Shown here: positions 8,951 to 18,144 of the stretch, piece after piece
How the letters are laid out: each line of letters begins with the position of its first letter
Numbering within the stretch: the stretch's first letter is position 1
DNA from: Bacteroidota bacterium
GTDB taxonomy: Bacteria; Bacteroidota; Ignavibacteria; Tepidaquicellales; Tepidaquicellaceae
Assembly (NCBI GenBank): GCA_018266845.1
Contig: JAFDZO010000011.1
Coordinates: 124,001 to 188,000, forward strand
DNA: 64,000 nucleotides
Direction of reading: 5' to 3'
Made by a program: the position numbers and the translations under genes
Notes under the pieces: generated by a model
What the model was told of the DNA's origin: nothing
Database searches by the model: none
Seen by the model: the letters and a program-made list of their open reading frames with translations, nothing else

Positions 8951-9061
8951 AATTCCGAAACTCTGTTTCGGAATTAAATATGGTGCGAAACTCCGTTTCG
9001 CTTATAAAAGGTGAAACAGAGTTTCACCTTAATAGTGCCGTCCCAAACAGAGTTTGGGACG
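8951..9061. repeat. Array of four hairpins with a common GAAAC/GTTTC-type core
   Basis: Palindromes lie at 8951-8975, 8985-9001, 9008-9030 and 9039-9061 between mreB and purH. The loops are CTCTG-, CTCCG- or CAGAG-like, and the inner arms are AAAC/GTTT in every copy, while outer arm bases differ but stay paired (AATTCCG, GCG, AAGGTG, CGTCCC). Such compensated variation indicates that the hairpin itself is conserved. They could act as promoter-region structure for mreB or as REP elements. Confidence 0.8.
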
Positions 9062-9129
9062 TAGTACACAAGTAAGATTCTAATACTCTTGAGTCAAAAC
9101 AAAATTAATTTTACTTACTACTTATACCC

Positions 9130-10647
9130 CTAGTGCTTGAAATGCCTTATGCCTGTAAACACCATTGCAATATTATTTTCATTTGCTGCTTTAATAACTT
9201 CATCGTCTCTTACTGAACCGCCGGGCTGAACAATAACACTTGCGCCTGCATTTGCAAGCTCAAGCAATCCGTCCGCAAACGGAAAAAAAGCATCGGATGC
9301 CGCAATGCTTCCTTCGAGATTGTGCCCGAACTCTTGCGCTTTTGCAGCAGCAATTCTGGTTGAATCTAATCTTGAAGGCTGACCGGCTCCTATGCCGAGC
9401 GTTCTTTTATTTTTTACAAATACAATTGCATTTGATTTTGTATATTTTGCAACCTTATCTGCAAAAAGAACATCTTCTATATAATTTTCATCAAGAGGTT
9501 TTTCTGTTACAACCTTTAGAGTATTTTTTGTTACTGAAACTTTATCTCTTTCCTGATACAAAAATCCGCCGGCAATTTTTTTCAGTTCAAAGTTATGTGT
9601 ATCTGAAAATTTATATTTTATCAGCCTGCGATTTTTTTTCTTCATAAGTAAATCAAGAGCATTGTCATCATATTCAGGAGCAAGTATTATTTCCGAAAAA
9701 ATCTTATCAACTTCCTGCGCCGTTTCTAAATCTAACTTCTTATTAAAAATTATTATTCCGCCAAAAGGAGAAACCGTATCAGTCGCAAAAGCTTTTTTGT
9801 AAGCATCTACGAGTGAGCTTCCAATAGCAACTCCGCAGGGATTTCCGTGTTTTACAATCACACAGGCTGGTGCTTCATCTTTGAATTCAGTTATAAACTC
9901 AAATGCAAAATTTGTATCGAGCAGATTATTATATGAAAGCTCTTTCCCGTGAAGGACTTCATATATCTCATCAAAATCATCTTTGTAGAGAATAGCTGCC
10001 TGATGCGGATTTTCGCCGTAACGAAGCTCGTAAGGATTTTTTAAAGTTACTTCCTTAGTTTCGCCTTCATTAAAATAATCCCTTATATCTTTATCGTATT
10101 CTGCAATTACTTCAAATGCCTTTGCTGCAAGTTTTTTTGAAAACTCCACTGAAACATTATTTGAAGTAACATCAAGCTCATTCAAATAATCATCATACTG
10201 ATTTTTAGAAACCAGTACATTTACACATTTGAAGTTTTTCGCTGCCTCGCGTATTAAAGTAACTCCGCCAATATCTATCTCTTCAATAATTTCATTTTCG
10301 TCTGCACCTTTAGCAACAGTTTCCCTGAACGGATATAAACTGACCACAACTAAATCTATCGGAGCAATGGAGTGTTTCTCCAGTTCCTCATTATGGTTTA
10401 CATTCGTTCTATCTGCAAGAATTGCTCCTGCAATTGCAGGATGCAGAGTTTTCACTCTCCCGTTTAAAATTTCAGGAAAGCCGGTTACATCTTCAACTTT
10501 TGTTACGGGAATATTTTCCCTTTGCAAAAGAGAATAAGTTCCGCCTGTTGAAATAATCTCAATTCCCTTTTCATTCAGTCTGCGAGCAAAATCAACTATG
10601 CCTTCTTTATCATGAACACTGAGTACTGCTCTTTTTACTGAAATCAC
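9130..10647 (-). CDS. purH: Bifunctional AICAR transformylase / IMP cyclohydrolase
   Basis: Catalyses the last two steps of de novo purine synthesis, AICAR to FAICAR to IMP. The 505-residue length is standard. The N-terminal IMP cyclohydrolase (MGS-like) half carries S-T-G-G-T-Y and N-G-R-V-K-T-L-H-P; the transformylase half has the catalytic V-K-H-G-N-P-C-G motif and ends in the family's typical F-T-G-I-R-H-F-K-H. It follows purN in a two-gene minus-strand unit with a 7-bp gap. Confidence 0.98.
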   Translation of the reverse strand: MISVKRAVLSVHDKEGIVDFARRLNEKGIEIISTGGTYSLLQRENIPVTKVEDVTGFPEILNGRVKTLHPAIAGAILADRTNVNHNEELEKHSIAPIDLVVVSLYPFRETVAKGADENEIIEEIDIGGVTLIREAAKNFKCVNVLVSKNQYDDYLNELDVTSNNVSVEFSKKLAAKAFEVIAEYDKDIRDYFNEGETKEVTLKNPYELRYGENPHQAAILYKDDFDEIYEVLHGKELSYNNLLDTNFAFEFITEFKDEAPACVIVKHGNPCGVAIGSSLVDAYKKAFATDTVSPFGGIIIFNKKLDLETAQEVDKIFSEIILAPEYDDNALDLLMKKKNRRLIKYKFSDTHNFELKKIAGGFLYQERDKVSVTKNTLKVVTEKPLDENYIEDVLFADKVAKYTKSNAIVFVKNKRTLGIGAGQPSRLDSTRIAAAKAQEFGHNLEGSIAASDAFFPFADGLLELANAGASVIVQPGGSVRDDEVIKAANENNIAMVFTGIRHFKH

Positions 10648-10654
10648 ACTCGTA

Positions 10655-11242
10655 TTAATTTAGTATTTCTACTTTGCCGTTTATAATTTTTACTTTATCC
10701 TCTTCGAACTTTTTTATTACCCAAGGATAACATTCGTGCTCTAACTTATGAATTTTTTCAGCTAAAATATTTTCATCGTCATCTTTATGTATATCCACTT
10801 TTTTCTGAAAGATTATTTTTCCTTCATCGTAATTTTCATTCACAAAGTGAATCGTGATACCGGAAAATTTTTCTTTATTTTTAACTACCTCTTTATGAAT
10901 ATTCATTCCGTACATTCCCGCTCCTCCATAGGAAGGAAGCAGCGCGGGGTGAATATTTATGATTTTATTTTCAAAAGAATTAATAAAATTCTCGTCAAGC
11001 TTTTTTAAAAAACCTGCGAGAACAATAAAATCAACTTTTAAATTTTTAAGAGAAGTAATTAAGTCAGATGAATTAAAATGGAAAGTTTTTATATCTTTTT
11101 CTTTCGCTATTAATTCAGCACCACAGCCGGGCTTATTTGTTACAAAAGCAACCACCTGCGAGCTTAATTTTTTTTCATCAATCGCTTTTAATATCGCCGA
11201 AAAGTTTGAACCTTTACCTGAGGCGAATACGCAAATTCTCAA
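10655..11242 (-). CDS. purN: Phosphoribosylglycinamide (GAR) formyltransferase
   Basis: Transfers the formyl group from 10-formyl-THF to GAR, step 3 of purine synthesis. The 195-residue protein has the N-terminal G-K-G-S-N-F phosphate loop, the catalytic N-I-H-P-A-L-L-P-S block, and D-E-G-K-I-I with the active-site aspartate. It is the first gene of the purN-purH unit. Confidence 0.97.
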   Translation of the reverse strand: MRICVFASGKGSNFSAILKAIDEKKLSSQVVAFVTNKPGCGAELIAKEKDIKTFHFNSSDLITSLKNLKVDFIVLAGFLKKLDENFINSFENKIINIHPALLPSYGGAGMYGMNIHKEVVKNKEKFSGITIHFVNENYDEGKIIFQKKVDIHKDDDENILAEKIHKLEHECYPWVIKKFEEDKVKIINGKVEILN

Positions 11243-11360
11243 TTTTTACAAATATTTACAAAAATAAACAGATTTTTATCGGATTTCAATTGAAATAAGC
11301 ACGATTTTACAAAAAAATGATAAATTTTCCCTTATGCGAAGCGCAAAAACTCCTTGAATC

Positions 11361-13922
11361 CTAAAATCTTGCGTTTACTCCAATGGTTGGGAGTATTGGA
11401 AACATTCCAACAGTATTGCGTTTTATCTGATAATCGCTCGTTAAATCATAATCATACCCGATTACATTTTTTCTATTGTAAACATTTATCACGTCAATAT
11501 AAAACGCCCAGTCAGCATTCCAGAATTTTGTGTATACGGTAAACCTCACATCAAGCCTGTGATAGGTAGGCTTTACTTGCGAGAATCTATTATTATCATC
11601 GCCGTAATCTAAATTAAAAATTACTCTTTGCGTAAATGGATTTACGACAATACTATCGCCGTTTACCCTCGGCGAAATACCGACCGGCGGAGTGTAAGGA
11701 AAGTTTGAAGCATATGTCCATCTTGCTCCAAACTCAAATGTTTTGTTGAACCTGTAATTAGCAACGATGTTCAGAACATGTCTTTGGTCAAATCTAAACG
11801 GCTTTTCAATTCCGTCTCTAATTCTGTTTGCAAAGGAATATGCGTAATTAATCCAGCCGGAAAATTTTGAATTAGGACCGGAGTATCTTTTCTCCAATGA
11901 AAATTCTATTCCGTAAGCATTACCTGTTACCCCGTTTATCGGAGTTGTTGTAATCGAATCATATGGCAGCTTTGTGCTTGAACGAATCCAGTTGGCTGGG
12001 TCGCCTACGTAAGCAGGATCAGTTATTGTAGGATCTGCTATGGTAAATTTATATTTGTAAGCGGTAAGTCTTTGCTGAGTAATCAAGCCATCAAATTTTT
12101 TATAGTACCCTTCAATTTTTGCATTCCATTCATTGTTAAGCCAGCGGTCAATTCCCAATACAAAGTGCATTGAACGCTCTGCTTTCAAATTATCACCTGC
12201 GCTGCCGGTTAAATCATAAAATGTTTGCCCGTCAACCAATTTTTCGTAACCGGGAGACTGATAATAAAGCCCTACGGAAGTTCGTATAGTAGTTACCGGA
12301 TCAATTGCATATCCCATATTGAATCTCGGAGATATGTACGCTTTTTTGAGGAATGAATAATAATCAAGCCGCAGTGAAGGCTGATAGAAAAATTTAGTAC
12401 CCACTTTAAATCTCCCCTGCCCATATAAACTTGCTCTTAAATTATCATTTCCTTCAATGTTAAAATCTTCAAGTATTGCCTGCGCATTTGGTAAGCTTCG
12501 AATAAAACTTTTAAATGCTTCATCAAGATTTAGAGTATATGTCAAATCGGTTCTTATCATATCTAAGCCCGCTCCAAATTCGAAATAATTCTTTCCTGCA
12601 AACAAACTGCTCTTATTCACCAGAGAATATTTTCTGAAATTATATTTTGAATCAAACTTAAATCCAAGCAAAGCGCCAATTGCCTTCAAGCTGTCTCTTT
12701 GTCCCGGAGACAATCCTTCTTTATCAATTAGCGGGTCGAGAATATCGCCTTCAAAATCGTTATCACCTGAATTTTTATACCATGAGAAAGTTGTCTTTGA
12801 GACAAAGTTTGAATTAGGCAGATGGACCCACGAAGCAGAGAGCACATTGTTGTTTGTAACATCTTTCGCAATCACACTATCCGGCTGAGTTCTTTCAGAG
12901 CCGGGTATAACATCAACTCCGTCAGAAGAAAATATTCCGTTAATTAAAAATTTGCTTTTACTGAACGGTCCGAAGGCAAACTTAAACTGTAAATCTTTAA
13001 AATTAGGAAGTGAAGAGTCGTCGGTTATCAATCCTGATTTTTTGGCAAACGGTCCGAGTATTAAATCGTAATAAGTTCTTCTTGATGAAACAATCCACGA
13101 ACCCGGAATTTTCCATGGATTCTTACCCTGAACAATAACATTAGCGCTTGCAATATTCACATTGCTAATCATACTGAATGTTTTATCACGCACACCTTCT
13201 TTGTTATTCACATCCAGCACCGCAGAAAGGCGGTCGCCATATTTAGCGGGAAAACCTCCCGTTATTAATGTAATATCCTGAAGTGTTTCGGGGTTGAACA
13301 TACTGACAAGTCCATATAATCTGTATGGATTAAAAATTTCCACATCATCCATCACGATTAAATTCTGGTCAGGACCGGAGCCGCGCACAACAAGCTGTGA
13401 AGTGAAATCGTTAGGCGCAGTTACACCGGGCAAAGACTTCAAAGAGCGCATCACATCTTCAATAGCGCCGGGTAATATTTTAACCTCTTTTGGGAGAACA
13501 TTGAACACGCTCGTTCTCAAATCTTCCTGCTTCTGCCGGAACTCTGCTTCAACATCAATTTGCTCGGTGCTAAATTTCGTTTTCTCAATTAAAGTGATGT
13601 TGAAAATATTTTGTTTATCCTTTTCAATAAAAACTTTTTGAGAATATTTTTCAAAACCAATTCTGGTAATATATATATCATATCTGCCTTCATCTAAATC
13701 AAAGGAGTAATTTCCTTCATCATTTGTAAAAACTGAAAAAGCTTCCGAACTGGAAACATTTTTATACGAAACTAATATACCGGAAAGAATATCATTTTTA
13801 TCTGATGTAACCTTTCCCAATACATGAACTTTAGATGTGTCTTGAGAAACAGCGCAGTTATGAGCTGTAAATAGTAATAAAAAAATTACAAAAAACACAC
13901 TTAGAATCTTAAATTGAAACAT
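11361..13922 (-). CDS. TonB-dependent outer-membrane receptor with carboxypeptidase-like N-domain
   Basis: An 853-residue outer-membrane protein with a signal peptide (cleavage near residue 26). About residues 33-115 form a CarboxypepD_reg-like beta-sandwich, followed by a plug domain (E-D-V-M-R-S-L-K-S-L-P-G-V, then L-V-V-R-G-S-G-P-D-Q-N-L-I-V-M-D-D) and a long beta-barrel ending in an aromatic V-N-A-R-F. The layout is SusC-like, but no SusD partner is adjacent, so the substrate is unknown. It is transcribed alone. Confidence 0.9.
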   Translation of the reverse strand: MFQFKILSVFFVIFLLLFTAHNCAVSQDTSKVHVLGKVTSDKNDILSGILVSYKNVSSSEAFSVFTNDEGNYSFDLDEGRYDIYITRIGFEKYSQKVFIEKDKQNIFNITLIEKTKFSTEQIDVEAEFRQKQEDLRTSVFNVLPKEVKILPGAIEDVMRSLKSLPGVTAPNDFTSQLVVRGSGPDQNLIVMDDVEIFNPYRLYGLVSMFNPETLQDITLITGGFPAKYGDRLSAVLDVNNKEGVRDKTFSMISNVNIASANVIVQGKNPWKIPGSWIVSSRRTYYDLILGPFAKKSGLITDDSSLPNFKDLQFKFAFGPFSKSKFLINGIFSSDGVDVIPGSERTQPDSVIAKDVTNNNVLSASWVHLPNSNFVSKTTFSWYKNSGDNDFEGDILDPLIDKEGLSPGQRDSLKAIGALLGFKFDSKYNFRKYSLVNKSSLFAGKNYFEFGAGLDMIRTDLTYTLNLDEAFKSFIRSLPNAQAILEDFNIEGNDNLRASLYGQGRFKVGTKFFYQPSLRLDYYSFLKKAYISPRFNMGYAIDPVTTIRTSVGLYYQSPGYEKLVDGQTFYDLTGSAGDNLKAERSMHFVLGIDRWLNNEWNAKIEGYYKKFDGLITQQRLTAYKYKFTIADPTITDPAYVGDPANWIRSSTKLPYDSITTTPINGVTGNAYGIEFSLEKRYSGPNSKFSGWINYAYSFANRIRDGIEKPFRFDQRHVLNIVANYRFNKTFEFGARWTYASNFPYTPPVGISPRVNGDSIVVNPFTQRVIFNLDYGDDNNRFSQVKPTYHRLDVRFTVYTKFWNADWAFYIDVINVYNRKNVIGYDYDLTSDYQIKRNTVGMFPILPTIGVNARF

Positions 13923-14022
13923 TAAGTCTTAATTTTAATAAAATTAGATGATTTCTATTCTTATTAAACTGCAAAAAGTGTGGGAAAGTTGCAGTTAATA
14001 AATACTAAATTTTAAGCAAATA

Positions 14023-14382
14023 TCAAATTTTATCTTTGATAAAATAGTAAATGATTGCAGCCAGATTTAGAACAAAGAATGCAGGGAACAAATAAATTTT
14101 GTAAGAAGCTGAATAGATTTGAAAGAAGTTAAAAAAAATGAACAAACCTATTGTGATAGCTATGCACAATATTATTGAAGCATAAAAATAATTTGAAGGC
14201 AGTTTACGGGTAGAGAAAATGCTGATATAAGAAAGGGCGAAAAAAAAGTTTATGAAGTAAAAAATTATTGTGATAAATCCGGCTCCTCCGTAAAGAAGCG
14301 AAAGGAAAATAAAAATGGATGCTATCAAAACCAGAAAGTAGTTTCTACTATGAATAAACTTCAGAAATTCAGAACTTTTCAT
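14023..14382 (-). CDS. Small four-helix membrane protein, function unknown
   Basis: A 119-residue, strongly hydrophobic protein with about four transmembrane helices separated by short basic loops, ending in K-D-K-I. No family was recognised. It lies 36 bp downstream of the oligopeptide ABC ATPase gene on the same strand and may be co-transcribed. Confidence 0.6.
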   Translation of the reverse strand: MKSSEFLKFIHSRNYFLVLIASIFIFLSLLYGGAGFITIIFYFINFFFALSYISIFSTRKLPSNYFYASIILCIAITIGLFIFFNFFQIYSASYKIYLFPAFFVLNLAAIIYYFIKDKI

Positions 14383-14418
14383 CGTGCAATCCTCATCAAT
14401 GTATATTGAATATCTTGT

Positions 14419-15414
14419 CTAAGCTACTTTCTGAGTGCCGGGATAGCTTTCAGGATATAAGAGACATCTTACCCTGTGTCCATCTGCCGGAGCTAATACC
14501 GGATGAATATTGGAGCAGTCGCCGAATACTTTAGGACATCTCGGATGGAAGTAGCATCCTGAAGGAACTTTTGCCGGAGAAGGAACATCTCCAGTAAGGA
14601 TAACTCTTTTAGATTTATTCTTTGGGTCAGGAACCGGAACAGCAGAAAGCAATGCCTGTGTATATGGGTGTTTCTGGAATTTATACAGCTCTGCCGTATC
14701 AGCTATCTCAACAATTTTACCCAAATACATAACTGCAACTCTGTTCGAAATATATTCAACGACTGAAAGGTCGTGAGAAATAAAAAGATATGTCAGTCCG
14801 TATTCTTTTTGTAAATCAAGAAGAAGATTAATAACCTGCGACTGAATGGAAACATCAAGCGCCGAAACAGGTTCATCGCATACAATTAATTCAGGTTCGA
14901 CAGAAAGCGCGCGGGCTATTCCGATACGCTGCCGCTGACCGCCTGAGAATTCATGGGGATACCTTCTTGCATAAATTTTTCGCAAGCCCACACGTTCTAA
15001 AAGCTCGGCAACTCTTTTTTCCGCTGCTTCTCCTTCGGCAATTTCGTGAAACTTCAAAATCTCATTCAGCATACCTCCCACAGTAATACGCGGATTCAGA
15101 GACGAGTAAGGATCCTGAAAAATTATCTGCATCTTTTTCCGGTATGCCTTCAGTTCATCATGGCTTATGTTAGTTATATCTTTTCCATTATAGACAATAT
15201 TGCCTCCAGTGGGTTCAATCAATCTTAAAAGAGAACGGCCTACAGTAGTTTTTCCGCAGCCCGACTCACCCACAAGCCCAAGTGTTTCACCTTTTTTAAT
15301 CGTAAGGTCAATATCATCAACAGCTTTTACATAACCTACAGTTTTAGAAAATATACCTTTTTTAATCGGGAAATATTTTTTGAGACCCTTTATTTCGAGT
15401 AAGTTTTCAGACAT
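14419..15414 (-). CDS. Oligopeptide/dipeptide ABC transporter ATP-binding protein (OppF/DppF type)
   Basis: Cytoplasmic ATPase of 331 residues energising peptide import. It has Walker [10 protein letters not shown], the signature F-S-G-G-Q-R-Q-R, Walker B L-I-V-C-D-E-P and the switch histidine in F-I-S-H-D-L. The C-terminal C-Y-F-H-P-R-C-P segment (oligo_HPY extension) identifies the Opp/Dpp subfamily. No OppD partner or permease genes are adjacent. Confidence 0.95.
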   Translation of the reverse strand: MSENLLEIKGLKKYFPIKKGIFSKTVGYVKAVDDIDLTIKKGETLGLVGESGCGKTTVGRSLLRLIEPTGGNIVYNGKDITNISHDELKAYRKKMQIIFQDPYSSLNPRITVGGMLNEILKFHEIAEGEAAEKRVAELLERVGLRKIYARRYPHEFSGGQRQRIGIARALSVEPELIVCDEPVSALDVSIQSQVINLLLDLQKEYGLTYLFISHDLSVVEYISNRVAVMYLGKIVEIADTAELYKFQKHPYTQALLSAVPVPDPKNKSKRVILTGDVPSPAKVPSGCYFHPRCPKVFGDCSNIHPVLAPADGHRVRCLLYPESYPGTQKVA

Positions 15415-15497
15415 CTTCTTTTTTAAGATTAATTAGTATGCAATATATGATTTTTGAAAGATAGTATAAAGTAGAATGCTAAGTAGAATAATTTGAA

Positions 15498-15926
15498 TTA
15501 AACTTGCACTTTTTTGATTGCTTCTTTTTTATCCTTGTAACCCTCGCGAATCATTTCCTTTAAAACCGTTTCGTCAACATCGGATAATTTCTTTATGTGG
15601 AGACATGAGCCGCTCGTTTTATGTTTGCCAAGCTTCTTGAGATGCTCCTGATAATTTTTAAAGCCCGGTACAATATACAGCGCAATAGCAGCTTTGCGGG
15701 GAGAAAATCCGGCAATACATGATACTCCCTCGTGCCCGCTGGAATATTTGTACTTATAGCTGCCGAAACCCACAATCGCAGGTCCCCACATTATGGGTTT
15801 CTCTTTTGTTATCTTTTGCATCATATCTGTCAGCTTTAGGCAGTCGTTTCTTTTTGTTTCATCCTCTACTGTTTTTAGAAACTGCTCGACTGATACTTTT
15901 GTAGGTAATGTTTTTTGCTCTGCCAT
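15498..15926 (-). CDS. DUF1801 (YdhG-like) domain protein
   Basis: A 142-residue soluble protein with the DUF1801 pattern: an early F-L-K-T-V-E-D-E helix, then P-x-M-W-G-P-A-I-V-G-F-G, a G-F-S-P-R-K-A-A-I-A-L-Y-I strand and a closing C-L-H-I-K-K-L-S-D-V-D segment. The biochemical role of the family is not settled. The gene is single and divergent from 16006. Confidence 0.85.
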   Translation of the reverse strand: MAEQKTLPTKVSVEQFLKTVEDETKRNDCLKLTDMMQKITKEKPIMWGPAIVGFGSYKYKYSSGHEGVSCIAGFSPRKAAIALYIVPGFKNYQEHLKKLGKHKTSGSCLHIKKLSDVDETVLKEMIREGYKDKKEAIKKVQV

Positions 15927-16005
15927 GTCATTAAATTTTGAATTAAAAATAATCTCACATTTTGCTTAATTATATGTAAATTTTTAGAACTAATTTTATT
16001 ATTAA

Positions 16006-16731
16006 ATGAAATTTTTACTTATCACGCTTCTATTCTTAACTTGTGCTATAGCGAACGCCCAGTCAGTTTTTATTCAGTCAAAAAAATACTTTGCCCCATA
16101 TAAAGACGAATACAGGCAGGACACCGCTGTGTTTGAACTGCCCGATATTATAGGAGGAGTGAGCAATGACATGCAGCACAGACTTGCCCCATACCTTTCT
16201 CCCGACAGCCTTCTTGGTGAAAATATTGATAGTGTAATTGCAAATTATATAAGCTGCGGATGCGGAACAGTGGGCGCAACTTACAGAGTACTATATAACA
16301 ATGACAACGTATTAAGCATTTCGGTAGCCGTTGAAACAATGGGAGCCTATCCCGATGCTTATTACGTTGATATAAATCTTAATCTTGCAGCAGGAAAAAA
16401 AATTAAGCCGTCTGATTTTCTTGTAAAGAGTAAAATGAAAGATTTAGCTGCCGGTTTAGATAAAATAATGCAGAAGAGAATAAAAGATAAAATTAAAAGC
16501 GGTGAGATTGGAGAAGAGGATGCCTTGCAGTTTTTTGAAGGAGCTAAATTTACTGAAGATGCTCTTAATCATTTTGCATTTACCGAAAAAGGAGTAATGT
16601 TTTATTACAACTTCAGCATACCTCACGCATTAAAAGCGCTTTCACCTGATGAGGATTTTTTGGTTACATGGAAAGATTTGAAAGAATACGTAAGAGAAGG
16701 AAGTTTAGCCGATAAAATAATTAACAAGTAA
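16006..16731 (+). CDS. Secreted RsiV/DUF3298-like protein
   Basis: 241 residues with a signal peptide (cleavage A-N-A-Q near residue 18). The remainder has the RsiV-like layout: a tyrosine-rich strand region with G-A-Y-P-D-A-Y-Y-V-D-I-N-L-N, then K-K-I-K-P-S-D-F and a final F-A-F-T-E-K-G-V-M-F-Y-Y-N-F. Usually related domains have G-A-H-P where this has G-A-Y-P. RsiV itself binds lysozyme, but that role is not implied here. It is followed 47 bp later by an aspartyl protease gene. Confidence 0.7.
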   Translation: MKFLLITLLFLTCAIANAQSVFIQSKKYFAPYKDEYRQDTAVFELPDIIGGVSNDMQHRLAPYLSPDSLLGENIDSVIANYISCGCGTVGATYRVLYNNDNVLSISVAVETMGAYPDAYYVDINLNLAAGKKIKPSDFLVKSKMKDLAAGLDKIMQKRIKDKIKSGEIGEEDALQFFEGAKFTEDALNHFAFTEKGVMFYYNFSIPHALKALSPDEDFLVTWKDLKEYVREGSLADKIINK

Positions 16732-16753
16732 ACCTTTCTGCATTTTGCTGCAT

Positions 16754-16782
16754 CATAAATGAAACCTCAAATTCATTTATGA
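16754..16782 (+). promoter_or_regulatory. Start-codon hairpin and seven-codon overlapping mini-ORF
   Basis: A perfect 9-bp inverted repeat, CATAAATGA (16754-16762) and TCATTTATG (16773-16781), encloses a 10-base loop, and its right arm ends in the ATG of the next gene (16779-16781). Inside it, an ATG at 16759 opens a seven-codon frame whose TGA (16780-16782) overlaps that start. The pairing would hide the start codon, and terminating ribosomes could reinitiate. The regulatory role is inference. Confidence 0.35.
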
Positions 16783-18143
16783 AAAAATTGTTTTTATTTT
16801 TAGTTTTATTTCTCTCCCCTATTTGTTTTGGGCAAACAAATGTGTTTTTAATTACAATCGAAAATGGAATTCCCAAGGTGGAAAAAGAGTCCATCGGCAA
16901 AGATGAAACAAAAGTTTACATCTGCGGCGGAGAATCGGGAATTATTTCAGTTGTGTTTCCAACCAGCCCGGGACTATCCGGCGACTTTGTAAAGCTTGCC
17001 GATAAAAAAATTCTTATCGTGAGAAATGTAAACGATGAGCTTGTCTTTAGTCTCAAAAAAGATGACGGCACACTGAAGGAGATTATTAAAGTGCCTACAA
17101 ACACACTCGCCCAAAATGACTATAAAATTAACTTAGTCTCCAAAAATTTAAGAAAAGCGTTTAAGATTTCAGCTTATGAAACAATTAGCGAAGATAACGA
17201 TTCGCCTGTAATGAATATGTTCGGCGATAAAATCACTCCTCAGGAAAATGAATTTATCATCACAACAGAAATAAAAGCAGCAGCGTCAGGATTTTTAGAA
17301 GGCGGGACATCTAACCTTCAGTTCACAGGAAATTATTTTTTGACTGATGTAAAAATCGGCGATAAAATTTGCTGCTTCGTACTTGATTTGGCTGCAACAA
17401 ATTCAATTATTGTAAAAAACAAAATTCCTGCCGGGATAAAAACGGAATTGCTGACAGCACAGCAATACTCTGCCGATGGAACACAAGTTGTAGATGCTCC
17501 ATCATCCGGCTTTGGCGGAAACATTCAGAATTTAAAAACTTGCACACTGCCCGAAGTTATTCTGGGCAGTGTAAGTCTTAAAGAAAAGTATTTTGTTGTC
17601 ATTGATTCCCTTTTCAAAATAAAAGATATGGAGATTGACGGAATTTTAGGAATAGATGTATTACAAAAATTTGAAGCGGTTTCATTCAAAATTGATACAG
17701 TAAAACAGGTTGACTTGCTGCTGGGCAGTAATTATTCCAAGAATACAGGAAGCGCAATTAATATGCCTTTTACTATTACAAACGGACATATCTTCGTGAA
17801 GGGAAAAATCGGGAACAGCGATGTAAATTTTATTATGGATACAGGCTCGCCATTTTCGTTTATACAAACTAAGCTCGCCGAAAAAGAAAATATCACCGGA
17901 GAAAAATCGGTTGAAGTGAAAGGAGCTGACGGAAAAAAAATTTCTACTTTGCACGGGGAAATATCTTCGCTCTATTTAAACGATAACATCATACACAATT
18001 TTAAAACGAAAATTGTTGACTCACCATTGCTGAATAATCTTGGAATGAAAGAATATGCAGGACTGCTTGGAAATTCTTTTCTGAAGGAGTATAAAGAGAT
18101 TTCCATTAACTTTAAAGAAAATAAAATTTTTCTTGCCAAGTAG
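16779..18143 (+). CDS. Secreted two-lobed aspartyl protease-like protein
   Basis: A 454-residue protein with signal peptide (cleavage C-F-G-Q near residue 19). An N-terminal beta-rich region is followed by two retropepsin-like lobes. The second has an intact F-I-M-D-T-G-S-P-F-S-F-I active site near residue 352; the first has V-L-D-L-A-A-T-N-S-I, keeping the Asp but losing the Thr-Gly. A two-lobed enzyme of this kind may be active with one altered lobe or be a binding protein. The gene converges with the porin gene, the two stop codons being separated by one base. Confidence 0.8.
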   Translation: MKKLFLFLVLFLSPICFGQTNVFLITIENGIPKVEKESIGKDETKVYICGGESGIISVVFPTSPGLSGDFVKLADKKILIVRNVNDELVFSLKKDDGTLKEIIKVPTNTLAQNDYKINLVSKNLRKAFKISAYETISEDNDSPVMNMFGDKITPQENEFIITTEIKAAASGFLEGGTSNLQFTGNYFLTDVKIGDKICCFVLDLAATNSIIVKNKIPAGIKTELLTAQQYSADGTQVVDAPSSGFGGNIQNLKTCTLPEVILGSVSLKEKYFVVIDSLFKIKDMEIDGILGIDVLQKFEAVSFKIDTVKQVDLLLGSNYSKNTGSAINMPFTITNGHIFVKGKIGNSDVNFIMDTGSPFSFIQTKLAEKENITGEKSVEVKGADGKKISTLHGEISSLYLNDNIIHNFKTKIVDSPLLNNLGMKEYAGLLGNSFLKEYKEISINFKENKIFLAK

Positions 18144-18144
18144 T

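Noticed and set aside
7618-9061. Repeat clusters as a CRISPR array
   Set aside because: The repeats are palindromic and differ in sequence, spacing is irregular and no cas gene is present.
13990-14022. Second small gene after the TonB receptor
   Set aside because: Only short, unsupported frames; no ribosome-binding site or hydrophobic segment.
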